A stretch of 64,000 bases of DNA from NCBI RefSeq assembly GCF_008727865.1, contig NZ_VTWU01000001.1, positions 558,001 to 622,000 on the forward strand. Direction: 5' to 3'. The stretch comes from Hymenobacter busanensis. Lineage in GTDB: Bacteria; Bacteroidota; Bacteroidia; Cytophagales; Hymenobacteraceae. A model generated the notes under the pieces. It was not told the DNA's origin and did no database searches. It was given only the letters and a program-made list of their open reading frames with translations. Both the position numbers and the translations under genes were made by a program. Shown in pieces: positions 50,427 to 63,033 of this stretch (positions are counted from its first letter, which is position 1; every line of letters begins with the position of its first letter).

Positions 50427-51675
50427 GATCCAGAGCTTTTTCCAGGGCGTTGATTTTGAGTTGGCCGGCCGCCAGCAGCCCGGCTACCGGCTCATCGGTA
50501 TTAATAGCCCGCAGCACCACCTCGTCGATGACGTGGGCCAGCTGCGCCCAGTTGGCCTTGGCGGGCAGCGTTTCGGCCTGCTCGTGCAGCGCGGCCAGCT
50601 TGTGGTAGTAGGGTACCTGGGCGTTAATGTCGGCGTCGTGCCAGGTCGAGAGCCGGCAGCCGATACCGCCTTCCAGCGTCAGGCGCTTGTCGTTTTCCTC
50701 ACTGAGGGCGAAGCGGATAAAGTCGTAGGCCACGTCCTGATGCCGGCTGCCGGAGCCGATGCCATAGAGCCAGTATACGTTCAGCGAAGCGGAGCGTCCC
50801 TGCGGTCCTGCGCCGCGCGGCACGACGGTAATGTCGACCTGGCCGCGCACCGGGCAGGCCTCGTCCACCTCGCACACGGCCGCGAAGCCAAACCAGTTGA
50901 TCATCAAGGCCGCCTCGCCCCGGGCAAAGGCCTGCCCCGCCCGCACCGACTCGTACTGCATGGACTGCGGGTGAATGGCCGCCGGGTCGCGCAGCAGCTG
51001 GCGGTAGAAGCTCAGGCCCGCCCGCGCCGCTTCGGAGTCAATCTGCACCCGGCCCTGCTCGTCGAGCAGCCGGCCGCCGCGCGTCCAGAGCTGCAGGCAG
51101 AAGTCGAAGACGGTGTTGTGCCCGTCGGGGTAGCCGGCGGCCACGAAGCCGTACAGCTTCTGCTCCGGGCGGTGGAAAAAGCGGGCCACTTCCTGCAGCT
51201 CCGTCCAGGTAGTCGGCGGCTGCAAGGGGCGGCCGTATTGCTGCTGGAAGGCGGCCTGTTCGGCAGGGCTGTCGAACAGGTCCCGGCGGTAAATCAGGCA
51301 TTCCGGGCCGTCGTGGAAGGGCAGGCCCAGCGTCGTCAGGCCGTAGTCCTGCATCCCCAGCAACGAGGGGCTCCAGCCCTGCGGAAAGTCGGCCGGTGAG
51401 TTTTGCCCGATGAGCGGCGCGAGGTCGAGCAGGGCGCCGGCGGCCTGAGCTTCGGGCAGCCAATCGGTGTTGATGTGGGCCACGTCCCAAGCACCGGTTT
51501 CGAGGCCCTTATCGGTCAGCAGGCTCTGGTGCAGCGGGTGCAGGTCCATAGCCACGAACTCAGCGGGCAAGGTGCATCCGGAAAGCGCGCAGTAGGCCGC
51601 CCAGAGCTTCTGCATGTGGGCTTCGAAGGGCGCGAACTTGCGCACCGCCACGCGGAAGGGCTGTTGCTCAGGCAT
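50419..51675 (-). CDS. Leaderless periplasmic-binding-protein-fold protein 1
   Basis: 418-residue protein with the fold pattern of family 1 extracellular solute-binding proteins (MalE/UgpB type): [60 protein letters not shown]. It starts [20 protein letters not shown] with no signal peptide, and the window has no ABC permease or ATPase genes. It is wedged by 8-base overlaps between a CoA-transferase and an oxidoreductase gene, so it is probably a cytoplasmic partner of those enzymes. A second such protein is at 54245-55444. Function not known to me. Confidence 0.82.
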   Translation of the reverse strand: MPEQQPFRVAVRKFAPFEAHMQKLWAAYCALSGCTLPAEFVAMDLHPLHQSLLTDKGLETGAWDVAHINTDWLPEAQAAGALLDLAPLIGQNSPADFPQGWSPSLLGMQDYGLTTLGLPFHDGPECLIYRRDLFDSPAEQAAFQQQYGRPLQPPTTWTELQEVARFFHRPEQKLYGFVAAGYPDGHNTVFDFCLQLWTRGGRLLDEQGRVQIDSEAARAGLSFYRQLLRDPAAIHPQSMQYESVRAGQAFARGEAALMINWFGFAAVCEVDEACPVRGQVDITVVPRGAGPQGRSASLNVYWLYGIGSGSRHQDVAYDFIRFALSEENDKRLTLEGGIGCRLSTWHDADINAQVPYYHKLAALHEQAETLPAKANWAQLAHVIDEVVLRAINTDEPVAGLLAAGQLKINALEKALDHV

Positions 51676-52837
51676 CTTGGCGGACGTTGCTGGTCATAAA
51701 TTCCTGCTGCAGGCGGGCATTGTCCTGGCCCAGCTGGGGCGAGCCGACGGGCGAAGTCAGCCGCTCCCCGTCAAGGCGGATGGGGCAGCGGGTGGTCTGG
51801 TACTGGTAGCCATCGGTCATGTGCACGGTCTGCGTCATGTCGAGGCCGCGGAAGCCTTCGTGCTGCAGCAGCTTATCCCAGGTCAGTACATTGGCGCACC
51901 AGATGTCGGCCGGCTCCAGCACGGCCAGCCAGGCTTCGGTCGTGTTGGTGCGCAGGTGCTGGGCCAGCGTGGCCTTGATTTCGTCGCGCTGCTCGAAGGC
52001 TTGTTTCGGGTCGGGGTACGCCAGCAGCGCGGGGCAGCCAAGCAATTCGCCCAGCTTCGGAATCGAGCCCATAGCCAGGGCGAGGTAGCCGTTCTGCGTC
52101 TGGTAGATGCCGTAGGGCGCGCCGAGGTAGGCATGGGCGCTGTTGTGGCGGGTGCGCTGGGGCAGCTGCCCGCCGTCGTTGAAGAAGGTGGTCAGCGTCT
52201 CGAACTGGAAGTCGATGGCCGATTCGAGCATGCTCACCTGCACCAAACCTCCCTCGCCGCGCAGGCTGCGCCGCACCAGGCAGGCCATCAGCCCCTGCGC
52301 CAAATGCGCTCCGGCCAGCATATCCACAATGGACAGGCCCATGGGCACCGGGCCGCTGCCCTCGTTGCCGCTCAGCCAGGTCAGGCCCGAGACGGACTGC
52401 AGCAGCAAGTCCTGACCGGGCTTGTCGCGCCAGGGGCCGTCGGGGCCGTAGCCCGATATTTCGCCGTAAACGACGCTGGGATTTTGCGCCCGCACGCTGG
52501 CGTAGTCGAAGCCCAGGCGCTCCATCACGCCGGGGCGGTAGTTGTGCATCACTACGTCGGCGCGGCGCACCAGTTCCCAGACCTGGGCGCGGTCGGCTTC
52601 GCTTTTGAGGTCGGCGGCGAAGCTTTCTTTGTTGCGGTTGATGGCGTGAAACACCGACGACTCCCCGTTCATGATGACGTTGGAGGTGTACAGGTGGCGG
52701 CAGATGTCGCCGGTTTCGGGCCGCTCGATCTTGATGACCCGCGCCCCGAAATCGGCCAGGCGCAGGCCCGCCGAGGGGCCGGAGAGGAACTGGCTGAAAT
52801 CAACCACTAAATAGTCTTCGAGCGGCTTCATGGGCAA
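51668..52837 (-). CDS. CaiB/BaiF-family CoA-transferase 1
   Basis: 389-residue family III CoA-transferase, moving CoA between carboxylic acids. N-terminus [33 protein letters not shown], then [18 protein letters not shown] and [19 protein letters not shown]; the predicted catalytic Asp172 lies in [14 protein letters not shown]. The stop overlaps the binding-fold gene start by 8 bases (ATGCCTGA). About half the residues match CoA-transferase 2 at 52962-54119 by eye, so the pair arose by duplication and may form a heteromer or act on different acids. Confidence 0.94.
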   Translation of the reverse strand: MPMKPLEDYLVVDFSQFLSGPSAGLRLADFGARVIKIERPETGDICRHLYTSNVIMNGESSVFHAINRNKESFAADLKSEADRAQVWELVRRADVVMHNYRPGVMERLGFDYASVRAQNPSVVYGEISGYGPDGPWRDKPGQDLLLQSVSGLTWLSGNEGSGPVPMGLSIVDMLAGAHLAQGLMACLVRRSLRGEGGLVQVSMLESAIDFQFETLTTFFNDGGQLPQRTRHNSAHAYLGAPYGIYQTQNGYLALAMGSIPKLGELLGCPALLAYPDPKQAFEQRDEIKATLAQHLRTNTTEAWLAVLEPADIWCANVLTWDKLLQHEGFRGLDMTQTVHMTDGYQYQTTRCPIRLDGERLTSPVGSPQLGQDNARLQQEFMTSNVRQDA

Positions 52838-52858
52838 TACTTGCTTTAGAACGTTCTG

Positions 52859-52917
52859 ACGTGGCGCCTCACCCCCCGGCCCCCTCTCCGAAAAGGAGAG
52901 GGGGAGCCAGACGACTT
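52859..52917 (+). repeat. Repeat family A, copy A6
   Basis: GACGTGGCGCCTCACCCCCC, hairpin CCCCTCTCC-GAAAA-GGAGAGGGG, GAGCCAGACGACTTGG. Between the two CoA-transferase genes; supports a ~58-base unit. Confidence 0.92.
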
Positions 52918-52961
52918 GGGTTCGGGGCGGAAGACACGAAGTTTCTTGTCGGTGACTGGAT

Positions 52962-54119
52962 TTAGTGGTTAGCTAGCTGAAATTCCCGGTCGATTTCGGC
53001 CGTGTGCTGGCCGGGGCGCGGGGCGGCCTGGGGTGAGTACAGCTTCCGGCCGTCGATGCGGATGGGGCAGCGGGTGGTGGTGAGCTGCTGGCCATCGGGC
53101 AGCGTCACGTGCTGCTGCATGCCCAGAGCCTGAAAGCCGGGGCTGCTGGTGGCCTGCTGGTAGTTCAGCACCTCGGCGCACCAGATGCCCAGCGGCTCCA
53201 GTGTGGCCAGCCACTCCTGCGTGGGCTTTGCGCGCAGGGCGGCGGTTAGGCGTTCGGCAATGTCGTCGCGGAACTCAAACCAGGAAGCCGGCTCCGGATA
53301 GGCGTCGAGGATGCCGCAGCCGAGCGTCGCGTCGAGCTGGGGCAGGTTGCCCATGGCCAGGGCCAGGTAGCCGTTCTGGGTGGGGTAGATGCCGTAGGGC
53401 GCGCTGAGGTAGGGGTGGGCGGTGCCGCGCACGGCCCCGCGCCGGGGCAGCTGCCCGCCGTCGTTGAAGTGGGTGGTCAGCAGCTCAAACTGCATGTCCA
53501 GCACCGATTCCAGCAGGCTGGCTTCCACCAGCACGCTCCGGCCGGTCTTGCCGCGCTTTAGCAGGCCGGCCAGCAGCCCCTGGGCAAAGTGCGAGCCGCA
53601 GATAATATCGGCCACGGCAATACCGAAGGGCGTAGGGCCATCCTCCCGGGTGCCGCTCAGCCACGTCAGCCCCGACATCGACTGCACCAGCAGATCCTGC
53701 CCCGGCTTGGTGGCCCAGGGGCCGGTCGGGCCGTAGCCCGTCACCACGCCGTAGACGATGCGCGGGTTCAGGGCGCGCACGGAGTCGTAATCGAGGCCGA
53801 TTTTCTCCATGATGCCCGGCCGGAAGTTGTGGGTCAACACGTCGGCCCGGGCCAGCAGCTGCTTCACGCGGGCCAGGTCCTCGGGGTTTTTCAGGTCGGC
53901 CGCGTAGGATTCCTTGTGGCGGTTGATGGTGTGAAACACCAGGCTGGAGCCGTCGACGAACAGGTTTTTGATGGCAATCTGCCGGCCGGCCTCGCCCGCG
54001 CCCGGCCGCTCAATTTTGATGACGCGCGCGCCGAGGTCGGCCAGGCGCAGGCCCGCCGAGGGCGCGGCCAGAAACTGGCTGAACTCGATGACGAGCAGAC
54101 CTTCCAGGGGAAGTGACAT
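52962..54119 (-). CDS. CaiB/BaiF-family CoA-transferase 2
   Basis: 385 residues from ATG 54119 ([20 protein letters not shown]), aligning with the start of CoA-transferase 1; an ATG at 54140, inside the terminus of repeat B7, would add seven residues. Family motifs: [57 protein letters not shown] and predicted catalytic Asp171 in [18 protein letters not shown]. The C-terminal [20 protein letters not shown] matches family III enzymes. Acyl donor and acceptor unknown. Confidence 0.93.
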   Translation of the reverse strand: MSLPLEGLLVIEFSQFLAAPSAGLRLADLGARVIKIERPGAGEAGRQIAIKNLFVDGSSLVFHTINRHKESYAADLKNPEDLARVKQLLARADVLTHNFRPGIMEKIGLDYDSVRALNPRIVYGVVTGYGPTGPWATKPGQDLLVQSMSGLTWLSGTREDGPTPFGIAVADIICGSHFAQGLLAGLLKRGKTGRSVLVEASLLESVLDMQFELLTTHFNDGGQLPRRGAVRGTAHPYLSAPYGIYPTQNGYLALAMGNLPQLDATLGCGILDAYPEPASWFEFRDDIAERLTAALRAKPTQEWLATLEPLGIWCAEVLNYQQATSSPGFQALGMQQHVTLPDGQQLTTTRCPIRIDGRKLYSPQAAPRPGQHTAEIDREFQLANH

Positions 54120-54135
54120 GGATTTGGTTGATCGT

Positions 54136-54224
54136 GTCATGCTGAGCTTGTCGAAGCATCTCTACCGCTTCGTTGAAGTGTGTCTGACGAAGCGGTAGAG
54201 ATGCTTCGACAAGCTCAGCATGAC
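54136..54224. repeat. Repeat family B, copy B7
   Basis: Near-perfect palindrome: GTCATGCTGAGCTTGTCGAA and TTCGACAAGCTCAGCATGAC with inner GCATCTCTACCGCTTCG arms. Sits between binding-fold gene 2 and CoA-transferase 2. Confidence 0.93.
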
Positions 54225-54244
54225 GTTCCTTTAGGTCGTTCTAC

Positions 54245-55444
54245 TTAGCGTTGCGCAGCAGCTTCGGTGACTTGGGCTTCGGCCGCCTGCATCTGCCGTG
54301 ACTCGCGGTAAAGCTGATTCAGCTGTTGCAGCAACGCCCGCTCGTCGCCGCCGTGCATCAGGTACTGGCGCACCGGCTCGCCGGCGTGGTCCTGGAAAAA
54401 CATGTGGCCGTGGTAGCGCGGGCGCAGGAAGGCGCGCTGCAGCGTGGGCAGGGTGGCACGGAAGTAGTCGTGGCTCTGCTGATTCGTATGCGCGTCCTGC
54501 CAGGCGGCGAGGTGGCCGGGCTGGCCCCCGTTGTCGAAGTACAGCGTCTGCTGGCAGCCGGGCGAGGCCACGAACTCAGCGTAGGCAGCGGCCACGTCGA
54601 CGTGCTGACACTTCGCGGAAATAGCCAGGCCGGTGCCGCCGAGGGTGCTGCGCATGGGCGTGCCGCCGGGCTGCAGGCTTACCAGGTCGTGGAAGTGCAG
54701 CAGCTGGCGGGCGTAGCCGCGCCGGGCGTAGTTCGAGTAGCCGTAGGCGAAGGGGCAGTAGGCCAGGGAGTCGGTCTGCGTCATGGCCTCGTACACCTGG
54801 ATGGGGTTGCGCTGGAAGCAGGCCGCATCGACCTTGCTGGCCAGCTCGCGGAACATCTGCAGCGCCTGTACGCCCACGGCTTCGCTCACCACTTCGTCCT
54901 CGCGCTGGCAGGGGTCTTCGCCCAGCGAGCAGCAGAACATGTAGAAGCTCATCAGCGTGTCGATGGGAATCAGCGCGAAGGCCACCAAGCCGCGGTCGGC
55001 CAGCTGCAGCAGCTCGTCAAACGTCTGCGGAACGGCTAAACCGTGCTTCGCCAGCAGATCGGGGCGGCTGGCGGCTACGGGCGTGGCCGCGTCGATGGGC
55101 AGGGCCCACTGGTGGCCGCTGAAGCTGTAGCTTTCGTAGGAGTGGCCTACCGTGTTGGCCTCCTGATCGGCCAGGAAGGCAGCGGGCAGGTGCTCGTCGA
55201 GCGGCAGAATGGAGCCGGTGCGGGCGGCGAAACCGGCCCAGGGGTGGTCGATGACCAGCAGATCAAACCGCTCGGCCAGCTGCTGAATGGACTCGTCGGC
55301 AAACTGCTGCAGGCTGCGCTTTTCCCAGGTGATGCTCACGTTCGGGTGCAGCTCCGAGAAGCGCTGCGCGGTTGCGGCCATCGGCACGAAGCCGCGGCTG
55401 TGGTTCCAGGTAATGCCTTTCAGGTGAATGTGTTCGGCGGACAT
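54245..55444 (-). CDS. Leaderless periplasmic-binding-protein-fold protein 2
   Basis: 399-residue relative of extracellular solute-binding proteins with no signal peptide: starts MSAEHIHLKGITWNHSRGFV, then MAATAQRFSELHPNVSITWE and RFDLLVIDHPWAGFA, a conserved lead motif I recall from proteins encoded next to CaiB/BaiF CoA-transferases in other phyla (memory, not checked). Later GHQWALPIDAATPVAASRPD and a Pro/Gly-rich ligand-site region. Not close to protein 1 in sequence. First gene of the CoA-transferase cluster; no ABC transporter parts nearby. A cytoplasmic role is inferred from the missing leader. Confidence 0.8.
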   Translation of the reverse strand: MSAEHIHLKGITWNHSRGFVPMAATAQRFSELHPNVSITWEKRSLQQFADESIQQLAERFDLLVIDHPWAGFAARTGSILPLDEHLPAAFLADQEANTVGHSYESYSFSGHQWALPIDAATPVAASRPDLLAKHGLAVPQTFDELLQLADRGLVAFALIPIDTLMSFYMFCCSLGEDPCQREDEVVSEAVGVQALQMFRELASKVDAACFQRNPIQVYEAMTQTDSLAYCPFAYGYSNYARRGYARQLLHFHDLVSLQPGGTPMRSTLGGTGLAISAKCQHVDVAAAYAEFVASPGCQQTLYFDNGGQPGHLAAWQDAHTNQQSHDYFRATLPTLQRAFLRPRYHGHMFFQDHAGEPVRQYLMHGGDERALLQQLNQLYRESRQMQAAEAQVTEAAAQR

Positions 55445-55452
55445 GGTAGAGC

Positions 55453-55508
55453 GGTGCGCCTCACCCCCCGGCCCCCTCTCCGAAAAGGGAGAGGGGGAGC
55501 CAGACGCA
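55453..55508 (+). repeat. Repeat family A, copy A7
   Basis: GGTGCGCCTCACCCCCCGGCC, hairpin CCTCTCC-GAAAAGG-GAGAGG, GGAGCCAGACG. Directly upstream of the second binding-fold gene. Confidence 0.9.
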
Positions 55509-55543
55509 GGTTTCAGCGGCTTTGATGAAATGAATTGTAGGAA

Positions 55544-58990
<3,447 letters not shown>

Positions 58991-61468
58991 TTAGTTGCCG
59001 GCTACCGAGGTGGCCGGATTATTCTTGGTGGAAGCGGAGCCGGAGGCGCCGCTTTTCAGGGTAATGCTGGCCGGCTGCAACCCGTCGGCTGTGGCGCGCA
59101 GGGTGATGGTGCCGGCCTGCTCCGAGGTCTGCACGATGGCCAGGCACTGGCCGTTGTAGGCCTTGCGCTCCGTCGCCTTGAAGGGCTCCAGGCTGGCCTG
59201 GTAGCCGTTGTCGACGCCGGCAATGCTGGCGGGGCCGCTCAGGTCGAACTTCACCTGCTGGGCCGCGTCGGGCACCAGGTTGCCCTGGGCGTCGAGCACG
59301 CGCACGGTCACGAAGGAGAGGTCCAGGCCGTCGGCGCGCAGGGCGCTGCGGTCGGCGCTCAGCTCAATTTTGGCGGCCGGGCCGGCGGTGCGGATGGTGC
59401 GCGTCAGCACGGTTTGGCCGCCCCGGCGCGAGACTGCCTGCAGGGTGCCGGGCGCGTAGGGCACCCGCCACATCACGTGCAGCTGGTCGGCACCCTTCTT
59501 CTTCACGCCCAGCGACTTATCGTTGAGCAGCAGTTCCACCTCGTCGGCCTGGCTGAAGTAGGCCCACACGTCCACCGTTTGGCCAGGGCGCCAGTTCCAG
59601 TGGGGCAGCAGGTGCAGCACGGGTTTGGTGGTCCACTCGCTCTGGTAGAGGTAGTAAGCGTCCTTGGGGAAGCCGGCCAAATCGATCAGGCCGAAGTAGG
59701 AGCTGCGGGCCGGCCAGGGGTAGGGCAGCGGCTCGCCGAGGTAGTCGAAGCCCGACCATACGAAGGTGCCGGCGATGAACGGGCTGCGCTTGACGGCCAG
59801 CCAGGCCGGCTCGTGCGTCGAGCCCCAGTAGGGCCGGGCGTTGTCGTAGGAAGAGGCGGTGAAGTCTGCGTTGCCGGTGGTGAGCTTGGTTTTGCCGTCC
59901 AGGGGCCAGACGCGGACGCTGTCGGAGGGCAAATCGTAGTGGCCGCGCGTCTCAAAGGCGGCGGCAATTTCGGTGGCCAGGAAGGGCTTGCCGGGGAAGC
60001 TCTGCGGCAGCTTGGGGTAGCCCTCGTGCTTGTAGTTGAAGCTCAGGATGTCGAGCACGCCGCCCTGGCTGATAAAGTTCTTCTCCGGCTCCTGCTCGGT
60101 CAGCGCCGAGGTGACGGGCCGGGTCGAATCCAGTCGCTTCACGGTGGCTACCAGCTCCTTGGTGAGCCGCACGCCGGTGCTGTCGAACTGCTCCCGGATT
60201 TCGTTGCCGATGCTCCAGACGATGATGCTGGGGTGATTACGGTCGCGCCGCACCATGTCCTGCAAATCCCGCCGGTGCCACTCTTTGAAGTCCTGGTGGT
60301 AGTCCTTGCCGTTCTTTTTCTTCTGCCACATGTCGAAGGCCTCGTCCATGACGAGCAGGCCCATCCGGTCGCAGAGGTCCAGCAGCTCCGGGGCGGGCGG
60401 GTTGTGCGACATGCGGATGGCGTTGCAGCCCATGCGTTGCAGCAACTGCAGCTGCCGCTCAGCCGCCCGCACGTTGAAAGCCGCCCCCAGCGCGCCGAGG
60501 TCGTGGTGCTGATTGACGCCCAGAATCTTCAGCGGCTGCCCGTTCAGCGAAAAGCCCGTCTGCGCGTCGAAGGCAAAGGTGCGCACCCCCAGCGGCGTTT
60601 CAACCTCGTCCACGGCCGTTTTGCCCTGCACGAGCCGCGTCTGCACCCGGTACAGGTAGGGCCGCCGCACCGACCAGAGCTGCGGCTTTGGCAGGTTCAG
60701 CGTCTGCGTCAGCACGGTGGTCGAGTCGGTCAGCTGCACGTTGTCGGTGGCCTGCCGGGCTACCGTCTTGCCCTGCGCATCCAGCAGCAGCGTTTCCACC
60801 CGCACCGGCCCGGCGCCTTTGCCGGCGGCGTTGCGGATAGTCGTCTGCAGGCGCACCGTGGCCGCTTCGGCGCTGACCTGGGGCGTCGTCACGAAGGTGC
60901 CCCAGTGGTCCACGGCTACGGCCGAGGTCGTCACCAAGCGCACGTTGCGGTAGATGCCCGAGCCGGAGTACCAGCGCGAGTTGGGCTGGGCCGAGTTGTC
61001 GACGCGCACGGCCAGCACGTTGGCCTGCCCGGCGGGCCGCAGGTGCCGGGTCAGCTCGTAGCGGAAGGAAATGTAGCCGTTGGGCCGCTTGCCGAGCAGC
61101 TGCCCGTTCAGCCACACCTCGCTGTGCTGATACACCCCGTCAAACTCGATGTACACGCGCTGATTCTGGCCGGCCTTGGTGCTGAACGACTTGCGGTACC
61201 AGCCGATGCCCGTCGGCAGGCCGCCGCCCTCCGGTTTAGCCGGATTCAGCGCGTCAAACTTGCCTTCGATGCTCCAGTCGTGGGGCAAGTTGAGCTGCCG
61301 CCAGCCCGCGTCGTTGAAGCCGGCTTCCTTGGCCTGGGCTTCGTCGCCGAGGAAGAACTTCCAGCCCTTGTTGAAGTTCTCCACCCCGCGCACCGGCGGC
61401 TGGGCCGCATCCGCGGGGCGGGCGACGCTGAGCAACAGGAGCAGCAGAAAGGGCAGGAATGGGCGCAT
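58991..61468 (-). CDS. Secreted GH2 beta-galactosidase (DUF4982-type)
   Basis: 825 residues from ATG 61468; an open upstream frame to 61525 crosses repeat H and is not credible. Signal peptide MRPFLPFLLLLLLSVARPADA. Mature NFNKGWKFFLGDEAQAKEAG, LPHDWSIEGKF and the barrel motif ILGVNQHHDLGALGAAFN are typical of Bacteroidota GH2 galactosidases. Acid/base Glu423 in VWSIGNEIREQF; nucleophile Glu500 in PFLATEIAAAFE. C-terminal DUF4982-like and Big-type beta domains from ~590. 12 bases separate it from the second GH2 gene, so they are co-transcribed. Confidence 0.93.
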   Translation of the reverse strand: MRPFLPFLLLLLLSVARPADAAQPPVRGVENFNKGWKFFLGDEAQAKEAGFNDAGWRQLNLPHDWSIEGKFDALNPAKPEGGGLPTGIGWYRKSFSTKAGQNQRVYIEFDGVYQHSEVWLNGQLLGKRPNGYISFRYELTRHLRPAGQANVLAVRVDNSAQPNSRWYSGSGIYRNVRLVTTSAVAVDHWGTFVTTPQVSAEAATVRLQTTIRNAAGKGAGPVRVETLLLDAQGKTVARQATDNVQLTDSTTVLTQTLNLPKPQLWSVRRPYLYRVQTRLVQGKTAVDEVETPLGVRTFAFDAQTGFSLNGQPLKILGVNQHHDLGALGAAFNVRAAERQLQLLQRMGCNAIRMSHNPPAPELLDLCDRMGLLVMDEAFDMWQKKKNGKDYHQDFKEWHRRDLQDMVRRDRNHPSIIVWSIGNEIREQFDSTGVRLTKELVATVKRLDSTRPVTSALTEQEPEKNFISQGGVLDILSFNYKHEGYPKLPQSFPGKPFLATEIAAAFETRGHYDLPSDSVRVWPLDGKTKLTTGNADFTASSYDNARPYWGSTHEPAWLAVKRSPFIAGTFVWSGFDYLGEPLPYPWPARSSYFGLIDLAGFPKDAYYLYQSEWTTKPVLHLLPHWNWRPGQTVDVWAYFSQADEVELLLNDKSLGVKKKGADQLHVMWRVPYAPGTLQAVSRRGGQTVLTRTIRTAGPAAKIELSADRSALRADGLDLSFVTVRVLDAQGNLVPDAAQQVKFDLSGPASIAGVDNGYQASLEPFKATERKAYNGQCLAIVQTSEQAGTITLRATADGLQPASITLKSGASGSASTKNNPATSVAGN

Positions 61469-61493
61469 GAGAGGAGCAGAGAGGAGGAAGAAA

Positions 61494-61710
61494 ACTCCCC
61501 TCCTTTTTGAAGGAGGGGACGCCACCGCTTTAGCGGTGGCCGGGGTGGTTGCGTCGTTGCTGATGTTGGACCGCAGATGGGCTATGATGATTCGCGGATG
61601 ACTATGATTCGTGCTACTGTCAGAAGGTTACCGGCTGGCGTCAGCAACGACGCAACCACCCCAGCTTTGGCTTCAGCCAAAGCGTCCCCTCCTTCAAAAA
61701 GGAGGGGAGC
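61494..61710. repeat. Repeat family H, long inverted-repeat element
   Basis: About 217 bases. Left arm ACTCCCCTCCTTTTTGAAGG..GGGGTGGTTGCGTCGTTGCTGA, right arm TCAGCAACGACGCAACCACC..CTTCAAAAAGGAGGGGAG; near-perfect inverted arms of ~65-70 bases, each containing its own hairpin (CACCGCTTTAGCGGTG; GCTTTGGCTTCAGCCAAAGC). Only copy seen here. Confidence 0.88.
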
Positions 61711-61719
61711 TTCGGGTGG

Positions 61720-62877
61720 CTAGTTCGTGGAAGCCTTGGCCTCCTTTTTCTTCTTTTCCGGCGGGGCGATGAACGTCACCGTGCTCTTGCCCAAATCCTT
61801 GGAGGTAGCCACGGCAATGCCGCGCTGGTCGGGCTTGTTCACGGCGCAGTAGTAGTGGTATACCACGCCCTTGTACTTCACCACGAAGGACTTGTGGGCA
61901 AACAGCTCGTCGTAGGGCTCGGAGGGCTCTACTAGGTTCTGGCCGCTCCAGTCGGTCCAGTGGGTCAGGTCGTAGGAGCAGGCGAAGCGGTTCACCGCGC
62001 CTTTGATGCCGGGGTAAAAGGCGCCGAAATAGAACATCACCCACAGGTCCTTATCAATGCCGTCCAGCTTCTGCAGGTAGGCGTCGCCGGTGATGCCCTT
62101 GTGGTGGTTCAGCACCGGGTTGCGCCGGTAGCGCGACCAGTGCACCATGTCGTCCGACACGGCCATGCCGATGCGCTCGGCCCCACGCTTGGCGTCCAGG
62201 GAGTCCCCGTTGGCATTATAGTACATCACGAAGGGGTGCCCGGTGAGCTTCTGCTTATCCCAGATGACGGAGCTTTTGTAGATGGTGTGATTTTCCCACC
62301 AGCGCACGTCCTTGTCGTCGGGGCGCAGGACTGGCTGCGGGAGGCGCTGCCAGGGGTGCACCGTGCTCGGGTCCTTATCGGTGGAGGCAATGCCGATGGA
62401 GAGCAGGCCCTTTTCGTAGCCCCGGCTCCGGCCGCCGAAGTACGACATCCAGTACTTGCCCTGGTAGGGCTGCCATTCGTAGGAGCCGCCCCACTTGTAG
62501 TCCTGCAGGGCCACGTAGCCGGCCTTCTGGTTGGTGTCCCAGTCGGTGGTGTCGGTGAAGGCCAAGAGCTTGCCCTTGTTTTCCCAGTGCAGCAGGTCCT
62601 TGCTCTGCGCCAGCCAGGTTTCGTAGCCCCGGCCGTCGTAGATGATGTAGGTCATGTACCACTGCTTGCCCTTGCGAAACACGCTGGGGCAGTCCATCTT
62701 CCGCTGGTTGTCGTCGGTGACGAGCACCAGGCCGTATTTGTGGGGCGTTTTTACCTCCTCGTATACCCGCTGCATCACCTGGGCCGACACATCTTTGGGC
62801 TTGGCCGGGGATTGGGCAGAGGCCGCCGTCTGGGCGAGTAAACCGGTGAGTAGCAGGCTGGCAAGTTGGAGTTTCAT
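61720..62877 (-). CDS. Secreted GH43/GH117-like five-bladed propeller protein
   Basis: 385 residues from ATG 62877 (MKLQLASLLLTGLLAQTAASA); the frame is open to 62949 but that part is repeat-derived. Predicted five-bladed beta-propeller: KMDCPSVFRKGKQWYMTYII, YDGRGYETWLAQSKDLLHWE, WQPYQGKYWMSYFGG, WENHTIYKSSVIWDKQK and MAVSDDMVHWSRYRRNPVLN. The Asp near DCPSVF fits the first catalytic position of GH43/GH117/GH130-like enzymes. Exo-glycosidase activity on a pectin side chain is inference; the subfamily cannot be set by eye. Confidence 0.78.
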   Translation of the reverse strand: MKLQLASLLLTGLLAQTAASAQSPAKPKDVSAQVMQRVYEEVKTPHKYGLVLVTDDNQRKMDCPSVFRKGKQWYMTYIIYDGRGYETWLAQSKDLLHWENKGKLLAFTDTTDWDTNQKAGYVALQDYKWGGSYEWQPYQGKYWMSYFGGRSRGYEKGLLSIGIASTDKDPSTVHPWQRLPQPVLRPDDKDVRWWENHTIYKSSVIWDKQKLTGHPFVMYYNANGDSLDAKRGAERIGMAVSDDMVHWSRYRRNPVLNHHKGITGDAYLQKLDGIDKDLWVMFYFGAFYPGIKGAVNRFACSYDLTHWTDWSGQNLVEPSEPYDELFAHKSFVVKYKGVVYHYYCAVNKPDQRGIAVATSKDLGKSTVTFIAPPEKKKKEAKASTN

Positions 62878-62908
62878 GCGAACGTGAGGGGTAAAAGCAA
62901 TACGGAGC

Positions 62909-63030
62909 GTCATGCTGGGTGAAGTCGAACCGAAGGAAGGCGAAGCCAAGCATCTCTACCGAAGTCGTTGCACGAGTCCAGACGAAGCGGTAGAGGTGCT
63001 TCGACAAGCGGACGCTAGATGGGGCATGAC
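62909..63030. repeat. Repeat family B, copy B8 (degenerate)
   Basis: Left arm GTCATGCTGGGTGAAGTCGAAC, right arm CTTCGACAAGCGGACGCTAGA..GGGGCATGAC; inner GCATCTCTACC/GGTAGAGGTGC arms remain. A decayed variant like B5. Confidence 0.75.
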
Positions 63031-63033
63031 GTT

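Noticed and set aside
54136-54224. Short ORFs such as MLSLSKHLYR or MLRQAQHD read from repeat B
   Set aside because: These are translations of the inverted repeat itself and recur at each B copy; not genes.
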